This document shows positions 1-10,190 of a stretch of DNA of 16,858 nucleotides, piece by piece; the stretch's first letter is position 1, and every line of letters starts with the position of its first letter. A model generated the notes under the pieces. That model saw nothing but the letters and a program-made list of their open reading frames with translations. It searched no databases and had not been told where the DNA came from. The position numbers were made by a program, and so were the translations under genes. This stretch comes from Usnea hakonensis (Eukaryota > Ascomycota > Lecanoromycetes > Lecanorales > Parmeliaceae). Location of the stretch: assembly GCA_013423325.1 (NCBI GenBank), contig BLJB01000856.1, forward strand, positions 1 to 16,858. Reading direction: 5' to 3'.

Positions 1-345
1 TATTATTAATAAAACCTTCTATCTAGATAGAGAGAGCGGCCCTTATATATTATTTAATTAGAGAGGCGTTAAAGAAGAAAAATAGTATAAAGGAGATTAA
101 TAATCTCTAAAAAATATCTATCTCTACTATCTCTATTATATTTATCTAGCCTCCTAATATTATAGATATTACTCTATCTATAAGGAAGTTAGATATCTAT
201 CTTACTATCTTTTCTAGGACTCTCCTTTCCCTTAGATTATAGAGGAGCCTCTTATATAAGATATTATCGAAGGTACCTATAATATCTAGTAAAAGTAGAC
301 TAGCGACTTTCCTATTATTAATAATATTATAGTTCTATAATATTT
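1..345 (-). pseudogene. LINE C: reverse transcriptase fragment (Tad1-like), runs off left edge
   Basis: This is a RIP-disabled reverse transcriptase fragment of a non-LTR retrotransposon. Reading the minus strand from about 306 I see VASLLLLDIIGTFDN (283-306 and 261-277). In Tad1-type LINEs this is the LLLLDV-GAFDN motif carrying the first catalytic Asp. It is followed by a KRLLYNLRERRV stretch, an SNFLIDRV stretch, and ILFFFFNASLI where family members have PQGSPLSPILFLFFNA. At bases 2-16 it reads GFINN, the expected position of the catalytic F-[IV]-D-D box, so the window cuts the gene at the active site. It follows the LINE A reverse transcriptase without a frame break but repeats the same motifs in a clearly different sequence. 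It is therefore probably a separate, 5'-truncated LINE copy or a chimera. Family assignment rests on motif order. Confidence 0.75.
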
Positions 346-1799
346 TTATCTTTATTAATTTTATCTTATTTATCTTTTATTCTAGTATTATTAATATTAC
401 CCTCTCTATAAGGAAGCTCGCTATTTAGTTTACTATCTAAAAAGAGATCCCTTTAGATTTAAGATTATAAAGTAGCTATTTATAAAATATATTATTAAAT
501 ATTTTTATTATATTTAGAGAGAGTAGATTAATTATATATTATTTACTATTACTCTATATAGTATATACTATATTTACTATTATTTTTAAAATAGTTTTAA
601 TAAATTATTTTTTTTATATATCTACCTATTTTAGAGAAAAAAGATTATATTCTTCTATATAATTATTAAGCCTCTTAATTATAATTATTTCTAGAGTCTT
701 TTCTAAAGTATTTAATAGAATAATTAGCTAATATGATTTTAATTTAAAATAGTTATCTTTATCTAGTTTATAAAGAACTATTATATTAGTAATTTTAAAT
801 TTCTTTAAATAATAATCTAGATTTATATATATCTAGAAGAGTCTAGTAAGCTATAAAAGAGCCTCCTTAATAACTAGCTTTAAAAATTTATTTAATATCT
901 TATTTATTTCTAGAGCTTTATTTTATTTAGGATAAAAAATAGCTATTTTAACTTTTTTCTCTATTAGCTTTATAATTATATTAATTAAGTCTAAATAGAT
1001 AGAATTTTTAATATTAGCGAGATCTATTTATAAAGGGGGAGAAAAAAATATCTTTTAAAATATTTTAATTTTATTTTTAAATAATCTTTTTAGACTAGTT
1101 TCTCTATTTTTAAATATTAAGAATTTAGATAGTAACTTTAGATTTATACTATTTTATTTAATTTATTTAGCTAATTTCTAGATCCTCTTCTATAACTCTT
1201 CTATTTTATAGACTCTCTATCTAAAATTAAATATTTTAATTTTATTAATTATTTTATTTTAGTATTTTATAATTATATATTATTTCTCTTTTTTCTAGTC
1301 TCTATAACTATTCTAATATTTAGTTATAAGGTATTTTATCTTTTATATAGTCTTACTATAGTTATAGTTCTAGAATAATTAGACTTTATTTAATAGTTTA
1401 ATTTATAGAATAATCTTTTTTACTATTTTTTTTAAATTTATTATAATATTTTTTAGATATCTATCTATCTCTTCTTTAGTCTTTAATTAATTAGAAGATA
1501 ATAAATAAATTAGTTTTTAAATTATAATTTTTATAATTTTTAATTTTATTATTTTCTATATCTTTCTTTTAATAATAGAAGTCTCTTCTATTAATAGATC
1601 TAGCTCTATATATATAAAGAAATAATTAGAGCCTATTTATAGATTAGAATATATTCTATATAATTTTATTATTTTAATAAGTTCTAGTATTATAAAGATA
1701 AGGTCTATAATACTTTTATTACCCCTTATTTTCTAGATTATAAAGTTTTTAGAAAATATAAGATTTATACTAATTTCTATAATTATCTTTAATAAGTTA
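346..1799 (-). pseudogene. LINE A ORF2, second part: endonuclease C-terminus and reverse transcriptase
   Basis: This is the continuation of the LINE A ORF2 interrupted at 10811. In the minus frame the end of an APE-type endonuclease comes first. IIDLIF (family STIDLTF) is near 1700 and GSNYFF (family GSDHFP, holding the catalytic Asp-His pair) is at 1613-1633. A linker follows, then reverse transcriptase blocks: NKFLKLV near 890, KSY-LIILLNTLEKTLE (family SYRPIALLNTLGKTLE) at 689-739, NIIKIFNNIF (family GAFDNV) at 484-514, and IASFLIERV near 420. The frame ends near 345, where PQGSP would be expected, and runs into another LINE. Joining this part to 10811 with one copy of the 15-bp duplication keeps the reading frame. 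Numerous TAA/TAG codons from RIP make it non-functional. The frame was followed by eye, and small indels could be missed. Confidence 0.82.
1785..1799. repeat. 15-bp target site duplication of LINE B, left copy
   Basis: ATCTTTAATAAGTTA is identical to 10811-10825. The two copies bracket 1800-10810. A perfect duplication of about 15 bp fits target-primed insertion of a non-LTR retrotransposon. Keeping one copy restores the LINE A endonuclease frame across the site, which independently supports the call. Confidence 0.85.
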
Positions 1800-2288
1800 A
1801 TTGATTGATTATTTTATACGCCTATACTAGCTACTTAATATAAGCTAATAAGGGTAACTATAACGCTAAACTAGTAGAGCTAAGTATCGAAGAAATCTAA
1901 AGGCGAACCTCTAGATAAAAATTTTAATTAAATAGTATACTCTTCTTTTTATTATACTTTTTAAGAGTTTTATTATATTACCGCGTATCTTTCTACTTCT
2001 TTATACTAACTTTTTTATTCTTTAACTTTTATATCTCTAATTACCCCCGCTTTTAAAAGTAAGTATAGTTACTTCTTTATACGCCTTTTTTAGACTTAAT
2101 AATCTTCTTTATCTTAAAAGGTAGTTTTAACTATTAAAGTTATTTACTAGCTAATTTAAAACTATTTAATTAGTCGAAGTTAACTATCTATTTTACTACT
2201 ACTTAGATCTTTTTAGTTATAATTAGTATTATCTAGAAGTTTCTAATACCCGCTTTTATAAATAGTTATAGTCTATCTTCCTATAATC
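1800..2288 (-). pseudogene. LINE B, 3' part: ORF2 C-terminal end plus 3' UTR
   Basis: This is the downstream half of the 5'-truncated LINE B. The minus-strand frame enters from the other side of the copia element. With the TAATC duplication counted once, the codons before 10312 continue in frame into 2288 and read through a short helical segment ending in IVNFD-LNSFKLASK. This resembles the C-terminal tail after the Cys/His motif in Tad1-type ORF2 proteins. The first TAA after this segment is at 2077-2079, but it may be a RIP-altered Gln codon. From 2076 down to 1800 is a probable 3' UTR. The 3' end is AATAATCAATCAAT (1800-1813 complement), a short AATC repeat abutting the target duplication, in keeping with the simple-repeat tails of LINEs. 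The few TpG remaining at 1802-1808 lie in this tail. Confidence 0.72.
2284..2288. repeat. 5-bp target site duplication of the copia element, left copy
   Basis: TAATC abuts the LTR at 2289 and is repeated at 10312-10316 directly after the other LTR. Five base pairs is the usual integrase duplication length for Ty1/copia elements. Confidence 0.85.
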
Positions 2289-2409
2289 TGTCAAAATATG
2301 GGGTAGGACACATAGTAGTTATATTAGCTATAGAGCTCTATAAAGGAAAGCTTAACTATATCCCAGTAGTAATTATATAACGAAGTCACGTAATCTACTA
2401 CTTTTAATA
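2289..2409 (-). repeat. copia 3' LTR
   Basis: 121 bp, beginning TGTCA on the plus strand and ending TAATA (probably CAACA before RIP). It aligns without gaps to 10191-10311 with 15 differences: 14 transitions of the C-to-T/G-to-A type and one G/T transversion at the second base. CpA/TpG survive in its outer part (2289-2313) and are lost in its inner part, the mirror image of the other LTR. A CTTTATAGAGC sequence near the middle of the minus strand could be the TATA region. Confidence 0.88.
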
Positions 2410-2418
2410 CTCCCCTTC
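2410..2418 (-). other. Polypurine tract of the copia element
   Basis: On the minus strand GAAGGGGAG lies immediately before the 3' LTR. This is the expected place and composition for the plus-strand primer of reverse transcription, and it fixes the element's orientation together with the primer-binding site. Confidence 0.75.
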
Positions 2419-2440
2419 GAGCGTATACTTCGTAGACCCC

Positions 2441-2558
2441 TACCCCCCTAGCGAATACCGGGTAACTAAAGTAAATATTTATATAGGGTAATAAAGGTAA
2501 AAAAATAAATACCGGGTTACTAAGATAAAAATATTATAATACCCCCCTAGCGTATTTT
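2441..2558. repeat. Degenerate copies of the C-tract repeat
   Basis: Two diverged copies of the motif found at 3253-3378: a run of Cs followed by CTAG, then GGGTAACTAAAGTAAATA (2441-2477), and a second copy around 2509-2558 with the halves in the other order. A further weak copy (ATAGGGTAATATAAATA) is near 2627-2643. Confidence 0.6.
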
Positions 2559-2769
2559 AGAAGTAATTAAAAAATTATAGATTTTAAAATTTACGATATA
2601 TAAAACCCGAATATAATTAGCGCGAATATAGGGTAATATAAATACTAAATCTGTGGGAAGGCTACCGTACGGGTATACCCGAAAACGAGAGGACATTAGC
2701 TTAGGGTCCTAAGGACTAGAAAACGAGGAGAACACTTCACTATAACCTCGCGAAAGCCGAAAGCTCCGC

Positions 2770-2773
2770 NNNN
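2770..2773. other. Assembly gap (4 N)
   Basis: Four unresolved bases inside the copia 3' region. The real gap length is unknown. Confidence 0.95.
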
Positions 2774-3247
2774 GTATAGTTCCTCTTCTATCGTAAGGTC
2801 CCGGGTATCTATATAGCTAGCTACGAATACGGCTAGTCGAAATAAGATATTAAATATATTCTTATCTTCTATCTGAGGCTAGGATAATTTAGACTAGTAC
2901 TTCTAGAGTCCGCGGGAACTAGTAATCTATAGAGAATACTAACTATCCTAAAAGAGGCGAGAGCGTTAACTAGATAACTAATTTAATCCGGCCTCTTAGG
3001 CTAGTATTTCTTAGTAAAAGACTAATTATATAAGGGTAAAGCGGCCTAAGGGACGCTAGCGTTAATATAAAGAGGGTAGAGGAATACGAGCGTAAAAGGT
3101 ACTAAGCGATAATAGTCGAAAATAATATATAAACTTAAAATAGTAGAGATAAGTAGGAGTATAGTAAGGTTTTTTTACCCTAGTAGTTGTAATACTATAA
3201 AGGTTTCCCTTATATTATTACTATAGAGCTTCCCGTAATTATCTTTC

Positions 3248-3251
3248 NNNN
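3248..3251. other. Assembly gap (4 N) at the edge of a tandem repeat
   Basis: Four unresolved bases directly before the 54-bp tandem repeat, so additional repeat copies may have been lost or collapsed here. Confidence 0.95.
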
Positions 3252-3252
3252 A

Positions 3253-3378
3253 GTAACTAAAGTAAATAAATCTAAATATAGGGTACCCCCCCCTAGTAAA
3301 TATAGGGTAACTAAAGTAAATAAATCTAAATATAGAGTACCCCCCCCTAGTAAATATAGAGTAACTAAAGTAAATAAA
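3253..3378. repeat. 54-bp tandem repeat with C8 tract, 2.3 copies
   Basis: Units start at 3253, 3307 and 3361 (exact 54-bp spacing). Each begins GTAACTAAAGTAAATAAA and the first two contain a run of eight Cs followed by CTAG. The two full copies differ only by GGG versus GAG before the C run and at the end of the unit. Confidence 0.9.
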
Positions 3379-3968
3379 ATAGATCTAAAAATGACTATAT
3401 TAAATTCGCTATTAGTATAATTTCCGTACCTAGTATATTATATAAAAATTCTATATTTTATAAAAATATAGTTATTTGAAACTTTTTTTTATAATATAAC
3501 GAGTATATACTAAATTTTAACTAAAATAAGGTTAGAGGATATATATAGAGGTAAATATAAATAGTATAAATATTCCGAATACTATATAATATAAGTAGTA
3601 AATACTCCGAATATTATATAAGATTCTATAAGGCCTAATAGGCCGATTTATAACTAAATAGAAGATTACTCTAATAGTAATAATAGTAGTTATTAGGGTA
3701 CTAACCCGAGGTATTAGAGGTATAGTTAGCTATAGTATTAACTATAATAGGTATAATTAGTATAGCTATTTATTATTAAATAGTAAATCTATATAATATT
3801 AAGCCCGATATTAGGGCTCTATAGACGCGAGTCGATTATCTAGTTAATTACTCGAAATATAGAGGCTAATAGAATCGCTCCCCTAGATTATAGCTATAAA
3901 AATTTATAGAAATAGTATATAGAAATAGTATATAGAAATAGTATAAGCTCCCCTAGAGTAATACTATA

Positions 3969-6900
3969 TTATAGAGGTATTTCTAGGCTAATAAGATTCT
4001 AGAATCTATTAAATTTATTCTTATATAGAGCCTTAGTAAGCCCGTTAGTAACTTACCTATTAGTAGGGATATATTCTAATACTATATTCCTAGTAGTAAC
4101 TTATTCGCGTATATAGTAATATTATATATTAATATATTTAGTACGTATATAGAATTAGGGGTTTTTAGCTAGTACTATAGCTCTCTAATTATTGTAATAA
4201 ATAACTACTATTTTGGTAGCTCGGTTACTAGAATTAAGTTAATTTAAAAGACTACGTAGCTATACTACTTTCTTAATAGTTTATATTTAGTTAATATATT
4301 CGGCCTTATAGATTAAAAGTACTATAGTAGATTATTATTTAGATAACTAGCTAATTATAATACTATCTATATTAAAGATATACCCCGAAGTAGATTATTA
4401 AGTATCTTAATTATCTATCTAGTTAATATTTATATATCTTATTAGGGACTTTAGTTCTCCTCTAAAAATAAACTAGTAGTTAATAGTTTATTAAAGGTAC
4501 TAAAAGATTTATTTAACGACTTTCTAGTAAGACTTATTTAGATTAGAGCTATACCGAGATATTATTAAGATAGTATATATAATATCTAGTCTTATACCGA
4601 GTATTATATATATTAGCGAGCTAATAGCGGACTAATAGGCTATATAAGAGATCTCGATAATTTAGAAATCTTCTTTAGTAGCTTAATACTTCTTTATACC
4701 TATCGAGATTAGAGTTCTTTTAGACTCCTATATATTATATTTAGTAATAAACTTCTAAATATAACTAGCCTAGCCGAGTTATAAGATTCGATTAGATCGA
4801 TCTCTCGTAATAGTTATACTAAGATAATAGTAATACTCGCCTAAATTAGTTATTTTAAAGCGCTTATAGAGCTTATCTTTAATACGCTAGATTCCCTATT
4901 TATCGGGTCTCGTAAGTAGAATATTATCTATATAGATAGCGATAATAGTGGTACTATTACTAAAGACGAAGTAGTTAGTAGTAATAGACTTAAACCCGAG
5001 CTCTATAAAAAATATTATTAAGATATTATATTATACTCTAGAGGATTATTTAAGACTATATAGAGCCTTTTTTAATTTATATATTTTACGTTTACTAGAC
5101 TCGAATCCTATAGGCTACGTAATATAAATAGTCTCTTTTATATTACTATAGAGAAAGGCTATTTTAATATCTATTTATTCTAATTCTTAGTCTAAGGCTA
5201 TTATAAGAGTAAAGATAATTTTATAATTTATAGACTTTACTATAGAGATAAAGGTTTTATTAAAATCTATTCCTTTATATTATTTAAAGTCGCGTACTAT
5301 CTAGTATATTTTATATTATACGATCTCTTTTTAAGATCTACGTTTAATCTTAAAGACCTATTTACCCCCGAGGGTATATATATTCGAGGGTAGATCTATA
5401 AGAGTCTATATTCTATTAGTTACTAGGGAGTCTACCTCTTTCTATATAGTAAGCTTCTAATATATTTTTATATATTTATCCGCTATTATCTCTTTATAGC
5501 TTTAAGGTTTATATAGCTCGAGAGTATTAGCTTTAGCTAGTAGAGATAGTAGATCTAGTATAAGATTATAGTATACCTTAAGGATTTCTTATCTTAATAG
5601 CTATAGTATAGGGGGTTACCTCTTAGTTATAAATTATATTATACGTATCTTAGGGGCTAAGGCTTTAAGAGTATTATTACTAAGTATATTAAATAAAGAT
5701 ATTAGGGGATTAGATAGCCCTAATAACTCTAAGTCTAAAAACGGAGTTAGTAGTATTAATTTAATTAGGATTCTAACTTTAGTAATATATTACTTAGGTA
5801 CTAAGTTAACTATTTTAATAGAGTTTTTATATCTCCTTTTAGAGGCTATTCCCCCTAGAAACGATATTAAAGGGGCTAGTTATATATTATTTAACTATAA
5901 TATTTCTAATTCCTAAACTATAATAGCGTTATTATAACGCTTATTATAAGTTTTAGGAAGGTCTATATTATTAGCCTATTATACTCTAAAAGGAGTAAGC
6001 TCTATTAGGGTAAACTTAAGAGGAATATTATTAATCTAGTATATATTAGAGTAGACTTTAACTTTACTAGTTAATATAAGTATATAATAAAAATAATTCT
6101 AATAGCTAAAAAGCTTCCCCTTATATATATAGTCTTAATATTTAGTCTACCCGATATTTTCTAGATATACTTAATAGTAGCCTATCTATCTAATAATATA
6201 TAAGTATAATAGATCTAGGGAACGTCCTATATATACCTAGTAAGAAGTAATATCTCGACCCGATACGGGCTATATATTACGAAGGTAATTAGAAGCCCGG
6301 ACGAATTCGATCTAGTATTTTAAAGGTAGCTAGCTATCTTTAAGTATAGTACTAGCTTTTTATTAAATTATTTATTCGAGATATTCCGATTTACTATTTA
6401 TTTAAAAATTACTAGGTATAATACCTTTCTAGATAATACCCCTAGTAAGGTAAAACGCGTATATTTCGTAATTATCGTATTCGATATTATAATTTAAGCG
6501 AAAGCGGGTATATTTATAGTCCCTATATTCTACTTAATTTAGAAAAGATTTAAATACTATAAGGACTATAGATCCCTCTTTATTTAGTAAAAATATAATA
6601 ATAAACTTAAGAGTCTTATTATCTAAAAAGGTAATTATCTATTAATAGCTATTATAAAAAGTTATAAAAGGGCCTTAAATATTACTATAAATTAAGTTAT
6701 TTTTCTAGTATCTAGGTTTTATATAACGCTTATACGGTTCTACTTTTATATTAGTAATACTATATAGTTCGTAGATATTAGTCGAAAAAGGGATAGTTAG
6801 ATTTATATTAATATTTATTTTAATAAGCTTTTTAAGGCTTTAGTAACCTAAATAATTATAATAGTTATACTATATTTATAAGGTCTCCTTATTAACTTAA

Positions 6901-7690
6901 GACTCTAGGTTAATAGTAAGTAAAGTTATAGTTAAGAGGGACTTATTATAAGTAGGAATATCTCTATTAATAACTATTAGATATATAGGGGCCTCGGTCT
7001 ACGTATTAAGTATATATAGATAATTATATTAATATCTAAAAATAATATTATACTCTCTAATATTAATTCTACTTAGTACTAGTATAAATTTTATATCTTA
7101 GTCCTTAAATTATCTCTAAGAGATTAGATTAAATCTACTTATAGATATATACTAGATATTATTAATAATTAGCGTATATTTATCTTTAAAGCCTTTATAT
7201 TAAAGCTAAATTTGCCTAACTCCTTTAGTAAGAATATAGTCTATAATACTATTTACTTTAGCTAGTATTATAAAGGGAGTAAAGGTTTAAAATACTAATT
7301 AATCTCGTATTATATATTAAGTATAATCGCTATTAATAAACTATAGTACTAAGAGTATAGCTACTATAGATATCGAAGAGGTCTATACTATTATTTTTTA
7401 AAACGGCTAAAAAGTTTAACTTTAGAGCTATTAAGAGTTTACGATAAAATAGATAGCTTTAATTAATTATTTAATATAGACTATAAAACTAAAAGCCGTA
7501 GACTCGGTAACTATAATAATAGTCTAGATATTAGTAGTAGGCTTTATCTTATTAGAGATATTATTATTATTATCTCTATTATTATTACTACTATTATTAT
7601 TACCTCTATAGCTACCTTGATTACTACGTCCGCTATATCTACGACTATAACCGTAGGTACTACTATTATTACTATTCTCTTTCTTTTTTA
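3969..7690 (-). pseudogene. pol: copia pol: protease/integrase, reverse transcriptase, RNase H
   Basis: This is the enzymatic part of the copia polyprotein, which would mature, reverse transcribe and integrate the element. Seen in the minus frame: an integrase-like segment ITFVIYSPYR (family TFVDDYSRYR) at about 6255-6300. Reverse transcriptase starts with KP-SYKEIIADKY near 5500, then KEVDSLVTN, LGGK-VFKIKRRS at 5337-5369 and IVRDFK-YKGIDF. The active-site box reads YIDNILLT at about 4914-4937 (family YVDDILLT), with TATATAGATAAT at 4923-4934. RNase H is seen as RAIVLAKNP, YIRTKYINI-YYYIRE, then NIVLEYIPTNR and VTNGLTKAL (family VADGLTKAL) at 4026-4052. The first TAA after this tail is 3969-3971. 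I did not find a convincing protease motif or the HHCC finger, which are expected between 7600 and 6400. Stops are TAA/TAG only. Confidence 0.87.
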
Positions 7691-8565
7691 AATAAGGGTA
7701 AAGAGAGGTATATTCTAAATTATTATACTAGTCCTTCTTATAATAAGTATAGTACTTATAGATCTAAATATATATATAAGAGTTATTAGCGTAGGCTCTT
7801 AATTAGATCTTATTCTTAACTCCCCCGGCTACTATTAAGGCGATAATACTCTACGGGGTATATATAAATATACTATTAACTAGAGTAGCTAATATCTAGG
7901 TCTCGGTAGAAAAGTTAGTAGAGCTAGATAGATTTATAATAGTATTTATAAATCTCGTTATAATATAGTCTAAATCGAACTTAGGCTTATTATTATTATT
8001 AAGAGTATCGTAATTTTAGTTATACTATTTATAGTAGTTATTATAGACTAATTCTAAGCTTAAAAAAAAGCGGTAGATTAGCTAGTTCTTATTAATATAT
8101 ATACCTAGTAATATAGTATTAACCTCTTCGAGTACCTCTTTAAATTAGTTAGTATAAGATTAGAGATTATTATTATAATTAGCTAGACTAATATTATCTA
8201 GCTTTTAAAATATTAAATAGAGTAGACTAGAGCCCTAAAACTTAAATTTCTCGAGAGTTTTCTAAGTTTTCTAGATATTAGTTTTATTCTTAATTATCGC
8301 CTAAGGGTTACGTTTATATCGGAACTTAAGTATAGTATATATTTTATTATAGGCTTACTTCTAGACCTCGAGCTTATTAGCGGTCGAAGGATTAAAGTCC
8401 TTAGCGATATAATATTATATATCTAAGAGTTTTAGCTCGTCCTCGAATTATTACTTTTATATCTAGTAGTTCCCTATATCTTAAAGCTTATTAATATTAT
8501 CGAGTTAACTTAGGGACGCTAATATTTTAATTTTTTCTATAGATATAATTAGTATCTAACTCTCT
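7691..8565 (-). pseudogene. gag: copia gag core with CCHC zinc knuckle
   Basis: Nucleocapsid/capsid part of the copia polyprotein. Reading the minus strand, NISVPKLT near 8520 resembles the short P-K-L segment near the start of many copia Gag proteins. A long Gln-rich helical stretch follows once RIP stops are read as Gln. At 7710-7751 the frame reads YTYYKKD-YNNLEY. With Tyr codons taken back to Cys/His (TGY or CAY to TAY), this is exactly the C-x2-C-x4-H-x4-C knuckle spacing. After the knuckle comes a short basic, Ser/Asn/Gly/Arg-rich linker at about 7560-7670 (SNNSSTYGYSRRYSGRSN), typical of the Gag-protease junction. The Cys reading is inference. The spacing and position are seen. Confidence 0.72.
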
Positions 8566-8810
8566 ATCCCTTTCTAGTTCGGATTCGAATAAGTCTAATT
8601 CTAATTTAATTAGGATTAATAGTTCTAATTCTAAACCCGATAAGGACGAATCTAAGTCTAATTCGGATTTAATTAGAGTTAATAATTCTAACTCTAAGTC
8701 TAAGGACCCCGATAAGGATATTTCTAACTCGAATAAATTTAAATCTAATTCTAATTCTAAATCCGATAATAATAAACCTAATAAGGATAATCTCGATAAG
8801 TAATTTAAAT
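8566..8810 (-). pseudogene. Acidic Ser/Glu/Asp-rich tract preceding copia gag
   Basis: A low-complexity stretch of short codon repeats (TTAGAATTAGAATTAGAT on the minus strand). With the RIP change CA to TA undone this becomes Ser-Glu/Ser-Asp repeats, about 80 residues long, in the same frame as the upstream and downstream copia coding sequence. No stop codon lies in this frame across the tract. The opposite strand is also open and would read Ser-Asp repeats. I prefer the minus strand because the flanking frames and the element's direction agree. Its role is unknown; acidic disordered linkers of this kind carry no predicted catalytic function. Confidence 0.55.
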
Positions 8811-10080
8811 ACTAAAGGGCTTTATAAGCTACTAATTCGAGTTTTAGCCTTAGAGATAAGGTCTTTATACTTAAAGTTTCTAGAATTAGTAATAATAATT
8901 TAGTTTAAAAATCGAAAAGATTAGTATCGGAAGGGATCTCTATTATTAATTTAGAGATAGATAAAAAAGAAAGTATCGAATTAGTAAAGAATTCTAGAGT
9001 ATACTCGCTATCTATAATATAGTTTATAATTTAAAATAATATTTTAAGAGTAAATAAAAAGTCCTTTTTAACTTTATAATTCTTATAATAGAGTATAGAT
9101 CTTTATTTACGAAGAGCCTTTTTATAGGCTAAAGCTAAAGGAGTAGAAATTAGACTTAATAGTAATATTAGTATAAAAGCTTAGCGGAGAGAGTTATCTA
9201 AATTATCCTTTATAGTTAATACTCCCTTAATAGAGTTATCTTAGCTAGGGTCCTTATCCTCTAAATCTTATTTATTAAGGATATTTTTAATAATATCTAT
9301 ACTTAAGGGAGGTAAGTCTTTTTTTAGTTATTTAGTAAAATTATTAACTTCTATTAAATTATATTCTACTTCTTCTAATAATCGCTTCTCGTATAATTTA
9401 GGGGTATTTATATCTTCTATAGAAATTACTAGCTTTCTCTCCCTTTAATATAGTTTCTTAGCTTATTTACGCGCTACTTTAGCCTTATTATTAAGAGGAA
9501 ACTAGCGAGGCTAGGGAGGCTAGCCTTTAGACCTTAGACCTTAAAGTTATTAGTTTTCTAGAGGAGGCTAGAGAGGCTAGAACTATTAATTATAATCCTA
9601 AAAATTATTTACCTCTATATTTACCTCTACTTATAAAGAATAAGGAGGAGGCTAGGTCTTTTCTCTTCTCCTCTACTTAGATTAAGCCCTTACCTATATT
9701 AATAGCTAGGATTTAGGAGGTTAATATAGCTTCTTTTTAGCCGTTATTATAAATATTATATAATTAACCTTAGATTAAGAGTCTAAATACTCGCTACTAT
9801 ATTTATAGTATTTTTAGTATATAAATAAGGGTATATTCCCCCTTTATTTAATATATTCTACGTAGGGAAGGTAATCTTCTAGGGGCCGATAACTATATAA
9901 TTAGTTAATTTTACGTAAGCCTTAATAATACCTTAGTACTAATAAACTTCGATATTATTAGCGTTAAACTAGGGATTTCCTAGCTACCGAATTTATAACG
10001 AATTATAACTATTTAGGCCCGAATAATTATTTATATATAGAAATTTCTATTTTTAAGAGGTTATTTAATAAATAAATAAA
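8811..10080 (-). pseudogene. Long N-terminal coding extension of the copia element (unrecognised)
   Basis: A RIP-altered frame on the minus strand upstream of Gag that I cannot assign to a known domain. From about 9475 down it reads as good coding sequence with only TAA/TAG interruptions, for example LVISIEDINTPKLYEKRLL near 9410 and DLPPLSIDIIKNIL near 9320. The frame runs directly into the acidic tract and Gag. Above it, 9480-9660 is low complexity and, with RIP undone, probably Pro/Ser-rich. Between 9781 and 9864 the frame reads YVEY...RGNIP...Y-KYYKYSSEYLD. If Tyr codons were Cys, this gives C-x2-C followed by a cluster of four or five Cys, like the short Cys-rich motifs of several uncharacterised fungal proteins. 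Whether 8811-10080 is one ORF fused to Gag or a separate ORF is not decidable here. Confidence 0.5.
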
Positions 10081-10170
10081 TTACCGCTATAGTACTTTAT
10101 AGTAGAGTAATTACTATACTAAGAGTCACTATAATTAGTATAGTTATAGTATACTAGAATACTATTAAAG

Positions 10171-10190
10171 CGAACCTCAGGCTTATAACC
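10171..10190 (-). other. Primer-binding site of the copia element (iMet anticodon-arm type)
   Basis: Directly inside the 5' LTR the minus strand reads GGTTATAAGCCTGAGGTTCG. Its first 11 bases, with one RIP change (TG to TA) undone, are complementary to GGCTCATAACC, the anticodon arm around CAU of initiator methionine tRNA. Ty5 and Drosophila copia are known to prime from an internal half of initiator tRNA, so this fits a copia element. The spacer is zero bases. Confidence 0.7.

Larger units (their letters stand above)
2419..3968 (-). other. copia 3' non-coding region, with tandem repeats and two assembly gaps
   Basis: About 1.5 kb lies between the end of Pol and the polypurine tract. It holds C-tract tandem repeats at both sides (2441-2558 and 3253-3378), two runs of four N (2770-2773, 3248-3251), and a 0.6-kb middle part (2650-3240) that is less AT-rich and keeps some CpA/TpG, for example around 2650-2740. 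I followed frames through the middle part on both strands and recognised no protein. A plus-strand frame around 2880-3120 is fairly open apart from RIP-type stops, so a small additional ORF or a separate insertion cannot be excluded. From 3380 to 3968 I see only AT-rich degraded sequence. Confidence 0.5.

Noticed and set aside
3253..3378. CRISPR array or telomeric repeat
   Set aside because: The repeats are directly tandem without unique spacers, and the unit is 54 bp and not telomere-like.
8590..8803. A plus-strand ORF for a Ser/Asp-repeat protein
   Set aside because: The frame is open and attractive, but it is antisense to the copia coding region, whose minus frame is also open here and continues into Gag on one side and the upstream extension on the other.
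3969..10080. Many short ORFs on both strands
   Set aside because: They are products of AT bias and RIP stops. Only frames matching family motifs were kept.
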